Source: Neoconidiobolus thromboides FSU 785 (Eukaryota; Entomophthoromycota; Entomophthoromycetes; Entomophthorales; Neoconidiobolaceae). Taken from it: a stretch of 64,000 nt of DNA. The stretch covers positions 1-64,000 of the forward strand of contig MU626370.1 in NCBI GenBank assembly GCA_025603075.1. The letters are read 5' to 3'. The translations under genes were made by a program, and so were the position numbers. Positions 10,687 to 21,880 of this stretch are shown here, piece by piece (the stretch's first letter is position 1; each line of letters begins with the position of its first letter). The notes under the pieces are model-generated. The model was not told the DNA's origin and did not search any database. It worked only from the letters and a program-made list of their open reading frames with translations.

Positions 10687-11532
10687 ATTATCATTTAATA
10701 AACAATAAAACACCAGGAGAGTGTTATAGGATAGGGAGAGTATTTTTTAGCAAACAATTTAATTTTGTTTGTTTAACTATATAAAAAGATTTCTATGTAA
10801 ACTAGGTGTGTTGTAGCTTATTCAAACAGTTATACTTTTTTAATTCGGTTCTACTGCTTTTTTTATTAATTTTTATTCTCTTTCTTTTATTATATTGTAT
10901 TAACCTTATTATTAAAAATAAAGTTTTGAAACTAATTTTCACAAACAACTCAATAGCTTCTAATTGTCAAAAGAAAAAATTAAATACGCATCACCATCAA
11001 TTAACTCCACTTTTAAAAAGCTAAAATTGAGCAATAGTAAATGGGGCTGTTTTTTTTAGTTTCATTACTTTTTCCATTTTTTAAGCACTATTTGAGTGGA
11101 AAATTTGTTAGTAAAATTCTTAAACACAAAAATACATCCTCAAATAATGGTGTATTATACTATAAAATAATGCTTAAGTAAGCTTTAATTTTACTAACAA
11201 AATAAAAATACTTTTCTTTAAGGGCTTAAATTAAAAACTTAAATTAAAAACTAGCAATAGTAATAGTATAAATTTGAGCTATAACCAATTTATTTTTTAA
11301 TATATTTTATTTATTATTAGCATATAAATATAGGTTCTATAAAGAACAGTAATCAATTTTACTTAATGTTTTAATAAAATAAGGTCACTAAACTTCTAAA
11401 TAAAGAAATATCCAATCCAAGGTTTAAATTGCAAAAACCTAAGTTCCAGCTTTTTAATTTAGTCTCAAGCACCTTTTAAACCAAAAGTACGATTTAGTCT
11501 AAAGAAAGAGATTCAAATATCAAGTACTTAGG
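10687..11532. other. Intergenic stretch upstream of Sel1 kinase 1
   Basis: It holds one hairpin element (11037-11146). A 72-codon plus-strand frame at 10806-11024 is low-complexity and I do not accept it. The last 150 bp presumably include the kinase promoter, but I see no distinct motif. Confidence 0.45.
11037..11146 (+). mobile_element. Short hairpin element, copy 5
   Basis: AAATGGGGCTGTTTTTTTTA start, CCATTTTTTAAGCACTATTT core, ACATCCTCAAAT end, about 390 bp before the Sel1 kinase 1 start codon. Confidence 0.78.
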
Positions 11533-14514
11533 ATGGAAGAGTTAGAAAATTATTTTGAAATTGATAAATCGTTACAATTTGCTGAAGAAAATAGCCAAAA
11601 TTCGGAAAAATTTCATCAACCTAGTCCAAGATATAATGAGCACATTGATTATGGAGAAATTGAAAAGATTAAAGTGGTAGGTCGAGGTGTTTTTGGTAAA
11701 GTTTATAGGTGTCGATATCGAGCTCAAATTTATGCTTTAAAAACATTAACCAATTCCTTGATGTTAACTTCAAAAGAAAAGGAACGTCATGTTCAAAGTT
11801 TAAAATTAGAAGCAAGAGCTTTATCACAGATTCGAGTATGTGATTATGTGATTGAATTAGCAGGCACCTGTTTAGATAAATCAAACCAAATTTGTATCCT
11901 TATGGAATATGTACATGGGCCTAATATGCACCAATTTATGGAAAATTTTCACCATCGTTTACCTTGGAAAAAGAAAGAAGCTTTAGCTTGGGAAATAGCA
12001 GCTGGGGTAACTTTTATTCATGATAGAAATATTTTACATCGAGATTTAAAATCAGATAATATCCTTATCTCCTTATCTCCTTTATCTGATACTGAAAAAT
12101 TAGAAGTGGATATCTCTGATTTAATTAAGTGTGAACCAAACTTACAACATATCCATGCCAAAATTGCTGATTTTGGTATTTGTAAAATCACCAATGAAAC
12201 TTATTCAACCAAAGAATCCTTCCGTGGGGCTGGTTCTCCACCTTGGATGGCACCAGAATTGTGTATGGATGAAACTTTGGTACCGACAAAACAGAGTGAT
12301 GTTTATAGTTTAGGTTGGATCCTTTGGGAATTAGCTGTCTCAGATGGTCGTCGACCTTATGAAGGGCATACTATGAACCAAATCTTCCAATTTAAAGTTT
12401 CTGGTTATGTAGAACCTTTACCAAATGAAATTCCAGAATATTATAGGGAATTGGTCATTGCTTGTACTTCTTACGAACCTTTGGACCGTCCCTTTGCTGG
12501 CCAAGTAATGGAAACAATTCGAGATGAACAAGAAGCGGATAATGGGGAAGACGAATTAATCGGCTATTATGAAACGTTCGGACAATTGCATGGTACTCAC
12601 AACTTTCATCCTACTCGATTGTCCAATGTCAATGATGTTAGTATGCCAAAAGATAGAGCATTTGGTGGTGAATCAAAGGGGATCAATTTAGCTTCTGAGG
12701 CTTCTTTAAAAGAGTTTACAACTCCAGAAAAAAAAGAAGCACTCTTAGAAAGTTTAGCTAAAAAATGCGTTGAAAATGATTTTACAGCTCGTACGGATAT
12801 GCTAATACTCTTTGGTATAAGAGCAGATACCGAAGCTATCTTATTATGTGGTATGGGGGATTGTTATAGTTCTGGATCCCATGGATTTACTAATATTGTT
12901 CGAGCGATTATATGCTATGAAAATTCAGCAAGTTTAAATTATTCCCCAGCTATCTGTAAGCTAGGTTTATGTTATCGAGATGGTATAGGAAAGCAACAAT
13001 CCATTACTAAAGCTATTCAATGTTTCGAAATGGCAGCTGAATTGGATGATCCTATTGCTCAATGCTGCCTTGGTGAATGCTATACTTTAGGGATTGGGGT
13101 TGACCAAGATTTTCAAATGGCTTTGCAATTTTTTGAACTTTCAGCGGGTAAAGATAATTCAGATGCTCAAATGCAATTAGGTAAATGTTACTATAATGGG
13201 CTTGGGGTTAAAGTAGATACTAATAAAGCTCACAATTATTTTATGCTTGCTGCTTCACAAGATCATCCAGAAGCACAATATATCCTCGGTGTAATGTATG
13301 CCCAAGGGATTTCTAAACCACCTAATAAGGTTGAATCTTTTAACTTTTTCCTTAAGGCTGCCTTACTAGATCACCCAGAAGCACAGAATAATGTTGGTAG
13401 CTGTTATTATTTTGGAAGAGGAGTAGAAAAAGATTATGTTAAAGCAACAGAGTGGTTTTTTAAAGCTGCATCCCAAGACTCAGCTTCAGCACAAAACAAC
13501 TTAGGTCATTGTTATGAGATGGGCCATGGAGTAGAAATGAACACTTCAGAAGCATTTAATTGGTTTCAAAAAGCAGCGAACAACCATCATCCAGGGGCAC
13601 AAAATTCATTAGCTAATTTTTATATGGCAGGGCGAGCAGCACCCAAATCGCCTTTTTTGGCATTTGAATGGTATAGTAAATCAGCGGAAAAAAACCATCC
13701 AAGAGGGCAAAAAAATCTTGCACTTTGCTATTATGAAGGAGTGGGCACAGCAAAAGATTATAAAGAAGCGTATTATTGGTATACAAAGGCAGCTGAACAA
13801 GGTAATGTTGATGCTATGATGAAATTAGGCAAATTGGCTAGCAATGGAGAAGGCGTAACTGCTGATTATTCGCTTGCTTTTTATTGGTATAACAGAGCAG
13901 CTGAGACGAGTGATCCAAATGCACAAATTGCAGTAGGTAAATGTTATTTAAGAGGAAAGGGGGTGCCTAAAAACCTCGATGATGGATTTTTATGGATCTC
14001 TAAAGCAGCTTCACAAGATAATATGACAGCTATCACTTACCTTGGTATTTGCTTTTTAAATGGCCATGGATGTACTAAAAATCCTATCAAAGCTTATCAA
14101 TGCTTCTTAAAGGCATCTACTATGGGATCAGCCCAAGCTAGTTTTAATCTCGGTGATTTGTATCGTAAGGGAGTTGGTACGCCAAATGGCTCTGATTTGT
14201 TAAAAGCAGTCGAATATTACGAAAGAGCAGCAAGTAAACGCCATGCTATGGCCTTGTTTTATCTTGGAGTATGTTATCATCGTGGGTTAGGGGCAGGTAC
14301 GGATTTAAGTAAATCTATCAATTATCTTAAAGAATCCATATCGTTGGGATGTAAAGAAGCGGAGTATTATTTAGAAAAAGTCAAGGCATTGAATAGTAGT
14401 CCAAATGTTAAAAATAGCATAGAAAATAAAAGACAACTTCATCCAGGTCGACCACCATCACCAACAGGTAACAATGTAGAAAACCACAAAGACAAAGACT
14501 GCCTTATTTTATAG
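11533..14514 (+). CDS. Sel1-repeat protein kinase 1 with C-terminal CaaX motif
   Basis: Intronless, 993 residues. The kinase domain spans about 43-330: glycine loop GRGVFGKV from G50, lysine K70 (YALK), HRDLKSDN with D171, DFG at D213 and GSPPWMAPEL; the loop pattern and substrate motif suggest a TKL-like Ser/Thr kinase. HRD and DFG are 42 residues apart, about twenty more than in the two paralogues, because of an acidic insert. A linker follows, then about 14 Sel1 repeats (each about 36 residues, LG.CY..G.GV.KD...A..W...AA), roughly 425-950, forming an alpha-solenoid for protein binding. The chain ends DKDCLIL, a CaaX box whose final leucine favours geranylgeranylation, implying a membrane-bound kinase. 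Downstream pathway unknown. Confidence 0.9.
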   Translation: MEELENYFEIDKSLQFAEENSQNSEKFHQPSPRYNEHIDYGEIEKIKVVGRGVFGKVYRCRYRAQIYALKTLTNSLMLTSKEKERHVQSLKLEARALSQIRVCDYVIELAGTCLDKSNQICILMEYVHGPNMHQFMENFHHRLPWKKKEALAWEIAAGVTFIHDRNILHRDLKSDNILISLSPLSDTEKLEVDISDLIKCEPNLQHIHAKIADFGICKITNETYSTKESFRGAGSPPWMAPELCMDETLVPTKQSDVYSLGWILWELAVSDGRRPYEGHTMNQIFQFKVSGYVEPLPNEIPEYYRELVIACTSYEPLDRPFAGQVMETIRDEQEADNGEDELIGYYETFGQLHGTHNFHPTRLSNVNDVSMPKDRAFGGESKGINLASEASLKEFTTPEKKEALLESLAKKCVENDFTARTDMLILFGIRADTEAILLCGMGDCYSSGSHGFTNIVRAIICYENSASLNYSPAICKLGLCYRDGIGKQQSITKAIQCFEMAAELDDPIAQCCLGECYTLGIGVDQDFQMALQFFELSAGKDNSDAQMQLGKCYYNGLGVKVDTNKAHNYFMLAASQDHPEAQYILGVMYAQGISKPPNKVESFNFFLKAALLDHPEAQNNVGSCYYFGRGVEKDYVKATEWFFKAASQDSASAQNNLGHCYEMGHGVEMNTSEAFNWFQKAANNHHPGAQNSLANFYMAGRAAPKSPFLAFEWYSKSAEKNHPRGQKNLALCYYEGVGTAKDYKEAYYWYTKAAEQGNVDAMMKLGKLASNGEGVTADYSLAFYWYNRAAETSDPNAQIAVGKCYLRGKGVPKNLDDGFLWISKAASQDNMTAITYLGICFLNGHGCTKNPIKAYQCFLKASTMGSAQASFNLGDLYRKGVGTPNGSDLLKAVEYYERAASKRHAMALFYLGVCYHRGLGAGTDLSKSINYLKESISLGCKEAEYYLEKVKALNSSPNVKNSIENKRQLHPGRPPSPTGNNVENHKDKDCLIL

Positions 14515-15023
14515 TCTAATGGGGTCTATTTTGCTATTACTAACCTTTTTAAATATTGTTGTTGTTAAGTATGAGAACTTTTGATTTAGTATTATTTTTA
14601 ATATAAATTAATTAACTATTTTATTATAATATTTTATTTTATAATATTTTATAATATGGGGTTGTCTGAACTAGTTTCATTATTTTATTCAATTTTTAAA
14701 TATTTTGTATTTTAAAAACTTCGCTTAAAACTCTATGAAATAATTTTTTTATTAAAACAAAAGTACCCTGACACAGTTCTAAACCATTCTATTATAATTT
14801 GTACTCTAAGTTGGCTGAATTTCTACTAGATCTTAAATATATATTCTTATAAAACTTTATTGAGGAACGTTTATTATTGACTCCTTTATAACCAACATTG
14901 CAGATTTGTTATCAGATAAATAAACTATTTTAATGTTATAATTACATTATTAATATATTGCCAAGTCAATAAATAGCTATATGAGAGGGAGTGGTTAGCC
15001 CCAAAACTATAATTAACCATCCC

Positions 15024-15128
15024 TATATGGGAGTGTTTTGACTTCACTATTTTTTCCATTTTTTAAGCGCTATTTAAGCGGAAATTTTGTTAGTAAAATT
15101 CTTAAACACAAAAATACATCCCCATATA
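15024..15128 (+). mobile_element. Short hairpin element, copy 6
   Basis: ATATGGGAGTGTTTTG start, CCATTTTTTAAGCGCTATTT core, ACATCCCCATAT end: one of the best-preserved copies. Confidence 0.82.
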
Positions 15129-15221
15129 TTACAAATAATATAATAATAGTTTTTACTTATTATTGCAACTACTTATTGACTATTTATTAACTTAGCTATT
15201 AATAACTTAAGTAATATCAAC

Positions 15222-15326
15222 ATTTGAGGATGTGTTTTCTTGTTTAAGAATTTTACTAACAATCTTTCCACTCAAATAGCGCTTAAAAAATGGAAAAATA
15301 ATAAAACTAAAAACAGCCCCATTTAA
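15222..15326 (-). mobile_element. Short hairpin element, copy 7
   Basis: ATTTGAGGATGTGTTTTC start, CTCAAATAGCGCTTAAAAAA core, ACAGCCCCATTTA end. It lies under 100 bp from copy 6 in the opposite orientation. Confidence 0.8.
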
Positions 15327-15565
15327 TAGTCTATTTCTATCATTTAACAAACTACTTACTTGCTTAGTAAATATCGAAAATTTTAAATTCTCTGTTATTT
15401 TCGTAGGGTAAGCTGGGATTAATCTTTTAATTTTTGTATTTTCTATAGACCCTATGATTCCAATTGGAGCTATATCGCTTTTTTGATGTATTAAATACTG
15501 GATAACAATGCAGTTTATTGCATGTTTAATAAAATCTAGATACTTCTTAATGCCTTGTATCTCTA

Positions 15566-16887
15566 TTATTTTGTGTTTTTGTTTCTTTCATACTTTTTAA
15601 AAATTATATCTGTTTTCCCATTATCAATAGTCAAGTTATTAATTTTACCATGTTCACAAGTAAAAGTCTCAAACCTTGAAATTAATTGATTGATGTTTTC
15701 TATTTTACCTGATGCTTCAAAACTATTTTCCCATTTTGAAAGATTCCCAAAATGTCCATCAACTATACTTTTTCCATCATGCTCAGCAAAAAAATTAAGG
15801 TCAACGTTCAAACTACTATTCATTTTAGGAATTTGTTTAAATATATAATGTAGGAACTCTTGAGATTTAAAATGATTTCCTGTACCTGCCCATATATCAA
15901 TTTTTGTAAACTTTTTAAAAAGCTCTGTAGAGATTAAATCAATTAAAAAACCTCCTGCATATCCTGAATCATGATTCAATATTTCAGATAAATAATCAAA
16001 ATAAACTTTGCCTATTGTTTTATCATCTTTTAAATATAATACACCAAAGCCTAATACTGATATAGCTTGTTTATTATGATGATCTAGATTTATTGAATCT
16101 GGTCTTGTTCCTATTTCCATATTTTGTTTAAAATCTAAAATCATTATACAACTTCTATTATTTAATTTTTAATAGTTTCATTAAATGTGTTTTTTTGAGT
16201 ATCAACACATAATTCATCTAATTTGTATAATTTTTCTTCATTGAAAATTTCTTCTACCTCTGCTTTGTTTTTTATTACTGTATTTATTTTATTTTCAAAC
16301 AACTTTTTTCTAACTGTATACTGGGCATATATATTACATGAATATGTTTTTTTACATTTTTGAAATTATTTGGTATATGTTTAAAAAAGGTTGACCTAGC
16401 TACTACTTTATCTTTTAAATCATTAAAATATTTACTATATGAGAATGTATTTTTATGTTTAAGAACTTTACTAACAATTCTTTCGCTCAAATAGTGCTTA
16501 AAAAATGGAAAAATAATGAAACCAAAAAAAACATCTCCATATATCATTCTTCTACTTTTTACTTTTATTTAATATATATTATCTGACGAATATTTACTAT
16601 CATTATTTTTTTATTAAATCTTAATGAAATAGTTGAATTATTTAGTCAATGTTGTATAATAGTTTGAATTTGGTCATCTTTAATTTTTTTGTATTTTTAA
16701 TAATAGGTTGTAACATTGATATTTTATTACTATTATTATTTATCTTTGAACAATTATATTGATTTCTATTTATATTAAACCCAAAACTTTTACACTCATC
16801 AAAAGAATATACTGAAGCTGTAGTTGATAATAACGCTACTTGTTGATCTTTATTCTCTGTTTTCCTTAATGTACTAATTTTATACAT
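15566..16887 (-). pseudogene. Decayed DDE-type transposase-like gene with nested element
   Basis: Read on the minus strand, three broken frames appear in order. First (16887-16642) contains CKSFGFNINRNQYNCSK. A hairpin element (16437-16544) and stops follow. Next, about 16440-16170, VVARSTFFKHIPNNFKN continues after a frameshift into AQYTVRKKLFENK. Last (16144-15566, 192 residues) contains LDFKQNMEIGTRP, SVLGFGVLYL, SEILNHDSGYAGG, WAGTGNHFK and FFAEHDGKSIVDGHF. The D..G.HFK, FF.EH.GKS and DGHF pattern resembles the catalytic core of a DNA transposase found in basal eukaryotes, whose superfamily I cannot name firmly. An acidic residue expected before G.HF looks lost (WAGTG). Frameshift, stops and nested insertion make it non-functional. 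Confidence 0.5.
16437..16544 (-). mobile_element. Short hairpin element, copy 8, nested in decayed transposase
   Basis: ATATGAGAATGTATTTTTAT start, CTCAAATAGTGCTTAAAAAA core, ACATCTCCATATAT end. It splits the transposase remnant, so it inserted into, or moved with, an already mobile sequence. Confidence 0.82.
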
Positions 16888-17460
16888 TATTCGTTAAGTT
16901 TATTATTATCGATAGTAAACTTTGATAATATATCTTTTCTTTGTTTTGTTTTATTATAAGATTCCATAAACACTGGGTTGTTATAATTAGCTCTTAATTA
17001 ATGTAAATAAATTACAATGTTTATATTGTGTACTCCTCCCTATTGTATTGAAATTTTCAAAAATTCCATTTCAAAGTTTAGTTATGAAGTTTGCATTTTA
17101 TTTTTATTTCACCAAAAAATAAAGTCAAATAACTCTATTTATACAATTATATAGTTATACATTATATATTTACTAAACATTTAACATAAGTAACATGAAA
17201 CATATAATTAGGAAAGTTAGCTATTTAAGAAAAGGAAACAATTAAAATAAGTTTTAAATAAAGATTAAATTTAGGCTTTTTAGATTTAACCGTTGCATTA
17301 GACACAAATTTAAAAACTTAAAATTTGGATTAACTTCTAAATTCTGAAACCAATTTGGACAACCTCATATTTTAATTGGCTATTAGCTAAGTCATGTTTT
17401 TCAGCTTATATAAAATAAAATTGATTACATATTTCTTTTAAACATGATTGCAGTAAAAAG
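16888..17460. other. AT-rich intergenic stretch
   Basis: No supportable feature apart from presumed promoter sequence of the small gene at 17461. Confidence 0.45.
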
Positions 17461-17937
17461 ATGGGATCAGCTAGTAGCTTGCAAGTAGAAGAAAAACAAA
17501 ATAGATTTCGCGTAATAACTCAAGTAATAAAGGACAACTATAACCAAACAGATCTTCCAACTTATTACAATCTAAGAATAACACAAACAGAACATAATTT
17601 TGAAATGGAGCTAATACTAAAAGAAGAATTTCTTATTAATCAAGGTAACTTAATACGTATTTCATGTTAATCCTTTAATCTTAATAAAAACATTCAAGTA
17701 TTTAATGAGCAATTTAACAACCATCTACAGTTTGGTAACCCCAGAAAGTTTACTTTTAGTTTACTTGATGTTAGTGGAAATTTAGGTCTTAATGAAGACT
17801 ATGCACCTATCGCAACTGAAATTCATTATGGACAAAAATATAGGTTTGAGTTGGATGAACATTCGGAAGAAAACAAAGCAAGACTTAAAAGCTATAGTAA
17901 AATTAAGTCTTACTTCAGTAATTTTAATTATTACTAG
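17461..17937 (+). CDS. Small protein of unknown function, probable N-myristoylation
   Basis: Two exons, 17461-17644 and 17699-17937, split by a 54-nt GT-AG intron; joined they give a continuous 140-residue protein. The long exon alone would stop after 69 residues, and the join removes that stop. The chain begins MGSASSLQ: glycine at position 2 and serine at 6 fit the N-myristoyltransferase consensus, so membrane attachment is likely. The rest is hydrophilic, with several aromatic and beta-strand-like stretches (YYNLRITQTEHNFEMELIL, then RKFTFSLLDVSGNLGL) and no transmembrane segment. I recognise no family. The stop codon lies one base from the end of a candidate exon on the opposite strand (17939-18075). 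Confidence 0.6.
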
Positions 17938-17938
17938 A

Positions 17939-18075
17939 TTATCGATACCGAAACCTGTCTAATTGTGGTGCTCTAAATACTTGGGGATCTAACTCTTTGA
18001 GTACTGTAAATGGGCCATCGGGATCCACTTCTTGGTTGGATTCTAAACTTAAAATTTCCGTAATTGTTTCAGCCA
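17939..18075 (-). CDS. Candidate terminal exon of an unidentified gene
   Basis: On the minus strand an acceptor (AATAG at 18080-18076) is followed by an open stretch ending at TAA 17939-17941. It reads VAETITEILSLESNQEV, then DPDGPFTVLKELDPQVF and RAPQLDRFRYR. Composition and codons look like real coding sequence, and the phase requires one base from an upstream exon. I could not join it to a convincing 5' exon: an ATGATG followed by GTAAGC near 18306 is in the wrong phase. No family recognised. Confidence 0.35.
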
Positions 18076-18499
18076 CTATTATAAGTAAAGAATGGTTATT
18101 TATTTGTTATCCTATTTTGTTTACGATAATAATATTTCCTTTTGTTCAACTTTTTTACTGTTATCAATTATAAAAAATGAAGATATTGCTCACTAAAGCT
18201 AAGCCATATTTAAATAATAGTACTGAATACTAATAATAAATGAAAGTCCAAATAACATCTATAGCACTGAACTCTTTTAAAAAAATAAAGCTTACCATCA
18301 TATTACAATCTATTAACTATTGAGACGAATATAAGTTTAAAATACATGAACCCACTTGAAACCTAAATTTTTATTTATTTATTTATTTTCATAATCCCTG
18401 GTACCGTAAATGAATTAGTAATAAAAATATAAAAGGCCGTTACTATACTCTAACTTAAATAAATCGTTTTGATAAATTAGAACTGTCCTCTATCACACT

Positions 18500-19579
18500 T
18501 TAAAGATTAGCCGGATTCTTTTCTCTCATAACCCACTTAAAATACTCGTAAGCTGACCAACATAAAGCTGTGGATGGAGTATGAGATAACATCCTAGGTG
18601 CTAATCCCCTAAAGAATCCTTTAACCCCTTCTCTAGCATATATTAATTTTGCTCCTTGGAAAAGTCCATTTACGTTTTTAATTTCTAAGTCGTTTGATGT
18701 ACCTCTAGTTTGTAATAAGGTTTTAACCACATCTAAAGGAGTGGTAGCACCAGCTGCTACTGCACCTGCAATACCACCAGAAACAACATGGGATAAAATC
18801 GAGTATTCTTTTTTAGGGTTCATAAAATCACTCATAGCTTCATAAGTGGTGAATTGAATAGCTTGAAATGGTACAGTCATTGTAAGGGTGGTTGGATAAG
18901 AGATATAAAAGGCTCTAAGTCCTTCTTTCTTTAGCATATCTTTGGAGCACGCTATAATACTTTTATAGCTTGAACCATGGACTTGCATACGTTGTTTGAT
19001 TACTAGATTGATTTTCAGACAAAATTGGTTTAAAATAATAATTAAATTTACCATCAAATGGGTTCATAAAAGCGTCTGAAACGATGGTAGCACAAGCGCC
19101 AGAAGCAGCTAATAAGTTTTATTTAATAATCATTTAATATACATATATAAATCAACTTACCAATCCCTAAATGACTTTGTCCATTTTGATTAAAATATAA
19201 TTTAGCTTGCTCATAGGTACCAAAATATAAAGCGTGTGCTGGGCCTGCACCTATTACTACTGAACTAACACCACGCCATAAAGTTAATGCTCCTTCAGTT
19301 GAAGTAATCTTGGTAAACGCTTGGGCAACACCATTATATATGGCTTGTGGGTTGGGATTTAAAACTTGCATACGAGTCTAATGTAATTGAAGCTTAGATT
19401 TAAATTGTTCATTGGTTATTATTGTTTCTAAATAACTTGTTTTAAAAATAAATAATTACCTTGATTGAGTCAAATGGATGCATAACTACATGCTCAGTTA
19501 TACCTGCTAAAGCACCAGCTAATAATTGAGTTCCAAAGGTAGCGTTCTCTGGTAAACTTTCGTAATCTACTTCAGTCAT
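18500..19579 (-). CDS. Mitoferrin-type mitochondrial carrier (Mrs3/4 family), four exons
   Basis: Inner-membrane carrier importing iron into mitochondria for haem and iron-sulphur cluster synthesis. Exons 19579-19460, 19377-19161, 19108-19052 and 19002-18500 join to 298 residues, beginning [16 protein letters not shown]. The three carrier signatures are HPFDSIKT, NPFDVIKQ and TPLDVVKT. Diagnostic stretches include [39 protein letters not shown] and [20 protein letters not shown], matching yeast Mrs3/Mrs4 and animal mitoferrin in layout. Length is typical (about 300). Three introns of 43-82 nt are all GT-AG. No oddities; a related carrier is unlikely given these motifs. Confidence 0.92.
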
Positions 19580-21880
19580 TTAATTTGGTTTCTCTATTTT
19601 AGTTTTGTAAAAAGTATAATCTCAAACTAATTGTAACTTTTACAATTTTTATATTATCAGATTGATTAATAATTTAATTTGGTGTGAAAATCGACTTTTT
19701 AATCTGGGGTAGGTTGGGTTTAATTTTAAGCTTAACTTTAATTAGTTGTCTTTTCAGAATATCTAACATTGTTGAATTATCATTATACTTGGCTTCCAAA
19801 TCGTTGCAATCTGATTGGTAACCTCGGATCGTTTTTCCAGCTTTATGGATGATTTTAAATTTCCATATGCTTTCTGTGCCAACTTGAGTCAGCTTTTATC
19901 TGATGCTTCAACTCAAGCTGGTTTGTTATCTGCTGACTACTTTATTTAAAAACGTTTATATGATAGATGAATGGATAGTATATATTATTATTATACACAA
20001 GATAAACAGTAAGTTTTATTAATGAAGATATAATAAATTTCACTATTGGCAAACATGTGTGAAATCTGATTAATCGATATTTTTTCAAGAATAGAATTTA
20101 ATAGATAACGTAAATTTTATTATATAAAATGATGTTTAATATTTATTATATTATATTATAAAAAAACTGCTAATATGATAAACAACTTAAGGATATAATT
20201 TCAAATGCTAAATAAAATTAAAATGGTATAATATTCTCATACATAATTCATTTTTGGGTCTTAAAGAAAAGTAGTTAATAAACAACATAGTAAATAATTT
20301 AGAATCTAGTTAATAAAAGAATTAATATATGTCTCTCTGTAGAATTTCCAATACATGACAAATAATAAATAGTTTAATAGTGAATGTAACCTGTAAAATA
20401 TTTTCATTTTTACTAAAACAATTATATTTCTGATGTAAAGGACTCTCCAATTGAATTAAATTTGATTACTTTTTTCAAAGTTTAATTCGCTTCTAAAAAT
20501 TAAATTGAAACATTTCAAGGATATTTTTTAAACAAAGAGGAATTTCTATAAAAATACTTATTAGATTTGAAAATGTATTTGTTCAATAAAAATAGCAACA
20601 AGTTTACTAATATAAATAGGAATATCAATTTTCTTTAATCAGCTTGTTTATTTTATACATAATTTAAAAATCGAAAAATTGTAAAATTAAGTGAAAACAT
20701 GACTCTGTTTTATTTATTTTTTATGATATCCTTTAAAAAAATAAATTATAATATTAACTTTTTTGACAAACGATATATTGCTACTCACAACAAGCACATA
20801 ATTGTACTATTATTTATGTCTTTTCACTTCGATAGTTGTTTTAAATAGGTAAACAAGCTGTAAAATATACAGTCTTGTTTTTTTTCATTTTGATTTAGTG
20901 TGGATTATTTTTTATGCAAACTATTATATTAAATTTTTTTAGCTTAATTACTTAATTAAGGTTAAAATAAAGCGATACTTGAACCTTAAAAAGCAGAAAG
21001 CTTAAAGTAACCATTTGAACTACTATTAAAATAATTAAAGTAAACAGGGAAGTGGATTGATTATAGTGGCTTCAATTAAAACGCTAATTCACATTTGCAT
21101 TTTATGTAGATAATATTATCTTGATAGCAAAAAGATGTCAGGTTTACTTATACAGGTTTAATTTATACAATAAATTGCAAAAAAATACAAAATAGCTATT
21201 TGTTTAAATTGGATTTTTAAATATATTGATAGTTACTATACGTAATGGAAGTTGAGAATTTACCCTTAATTTGGAAAGAACAGTTCACTTAATGAATTGT
21301 TACCTTTAAATATAGAAGGTCACGAAATGGGCAAAAATGAATCGCTCTCTGAGCTAAAAATCAACGCATAAATTTGTTTAGTTTTACTAAAAAAAGTTTT
21401 AAAAGTTTTAAAACAAGAATTAATTTAATAGCTTTACTGGGGATAGAAAATAAAACAATGAATTATACTCAATTTAGGCTTCCTCAATTATTGGTAACAA
21501 AAGTTATTGAAGATTGATTGGCTACCATTAAAGTTTTCGGAACATCCAAGTTCTATAACTTTTGTTATTTCATGTATTTAATTATGAACTAAGATTGATA
21601 ATTAATAATTCCTTTCACTCATTTTTCTCTTATTTTTTTTCAAATTTAAGTACTATTATACCGTTCGGTTTTAATTTTATTTGGTTTTTTTACTACCTTT
21701 AATTAATATTTAACTTTTGTAATTTAATAAATAATATCAAGACTCCTCGAATTTGAAACTATATCAACTATGTAAGTTCAGCTTTAGTTTGAGGTTCATT
21801 TCTTTGATACTCTATACTTGTTTTTGAAATATTTATTAACTTATTTATTATAGATAAATCCACTATCTTTTGAAAGCAAA
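19580..21880. other. Long intergenic stretch, possible small open frames only
   Basis: Mostly AT-rich. The segment 19690-19950 is less AT-biased and holds a 34-codon plus-strand frame at 19845-19949 (MDDFKFPYAFCANLSQ start) of coding-like composition; it could be an exon remnant. Nothing else supportable, and no hairpin element is present. Confidence 0.4.

Larger units (their letters stand above)
14515..15565. other. Intergenic stretch with two short elements
   Basis: It contains elements at 15024-15128 and 15222-15326. Just before the first, about 14979-15029 has ATATGAGAGGGAG and CATCCCTATAT ends only 50 bp apart, perhaps an internally deleted copy. No gene seen. Confidence 0.5.

Noticed and set aside
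10806-11024. 72-codon plus-strand frame
   Set aside because: Hydrophobic run from T-rich DNA; no support beyond length.
16284-16547. 87-codon minus-strand frame as an intact gene
   Set aside because: Its first third is hairpin-element sequence; the rest is a frame-shifted piece of the decayed transposase.
19845-19949. 34-codon frame beginning MDDFKFPYAF
   Set aside because: Coding-like composition, but too short and without a joinable exon; mentioned in the intergenic entry only.
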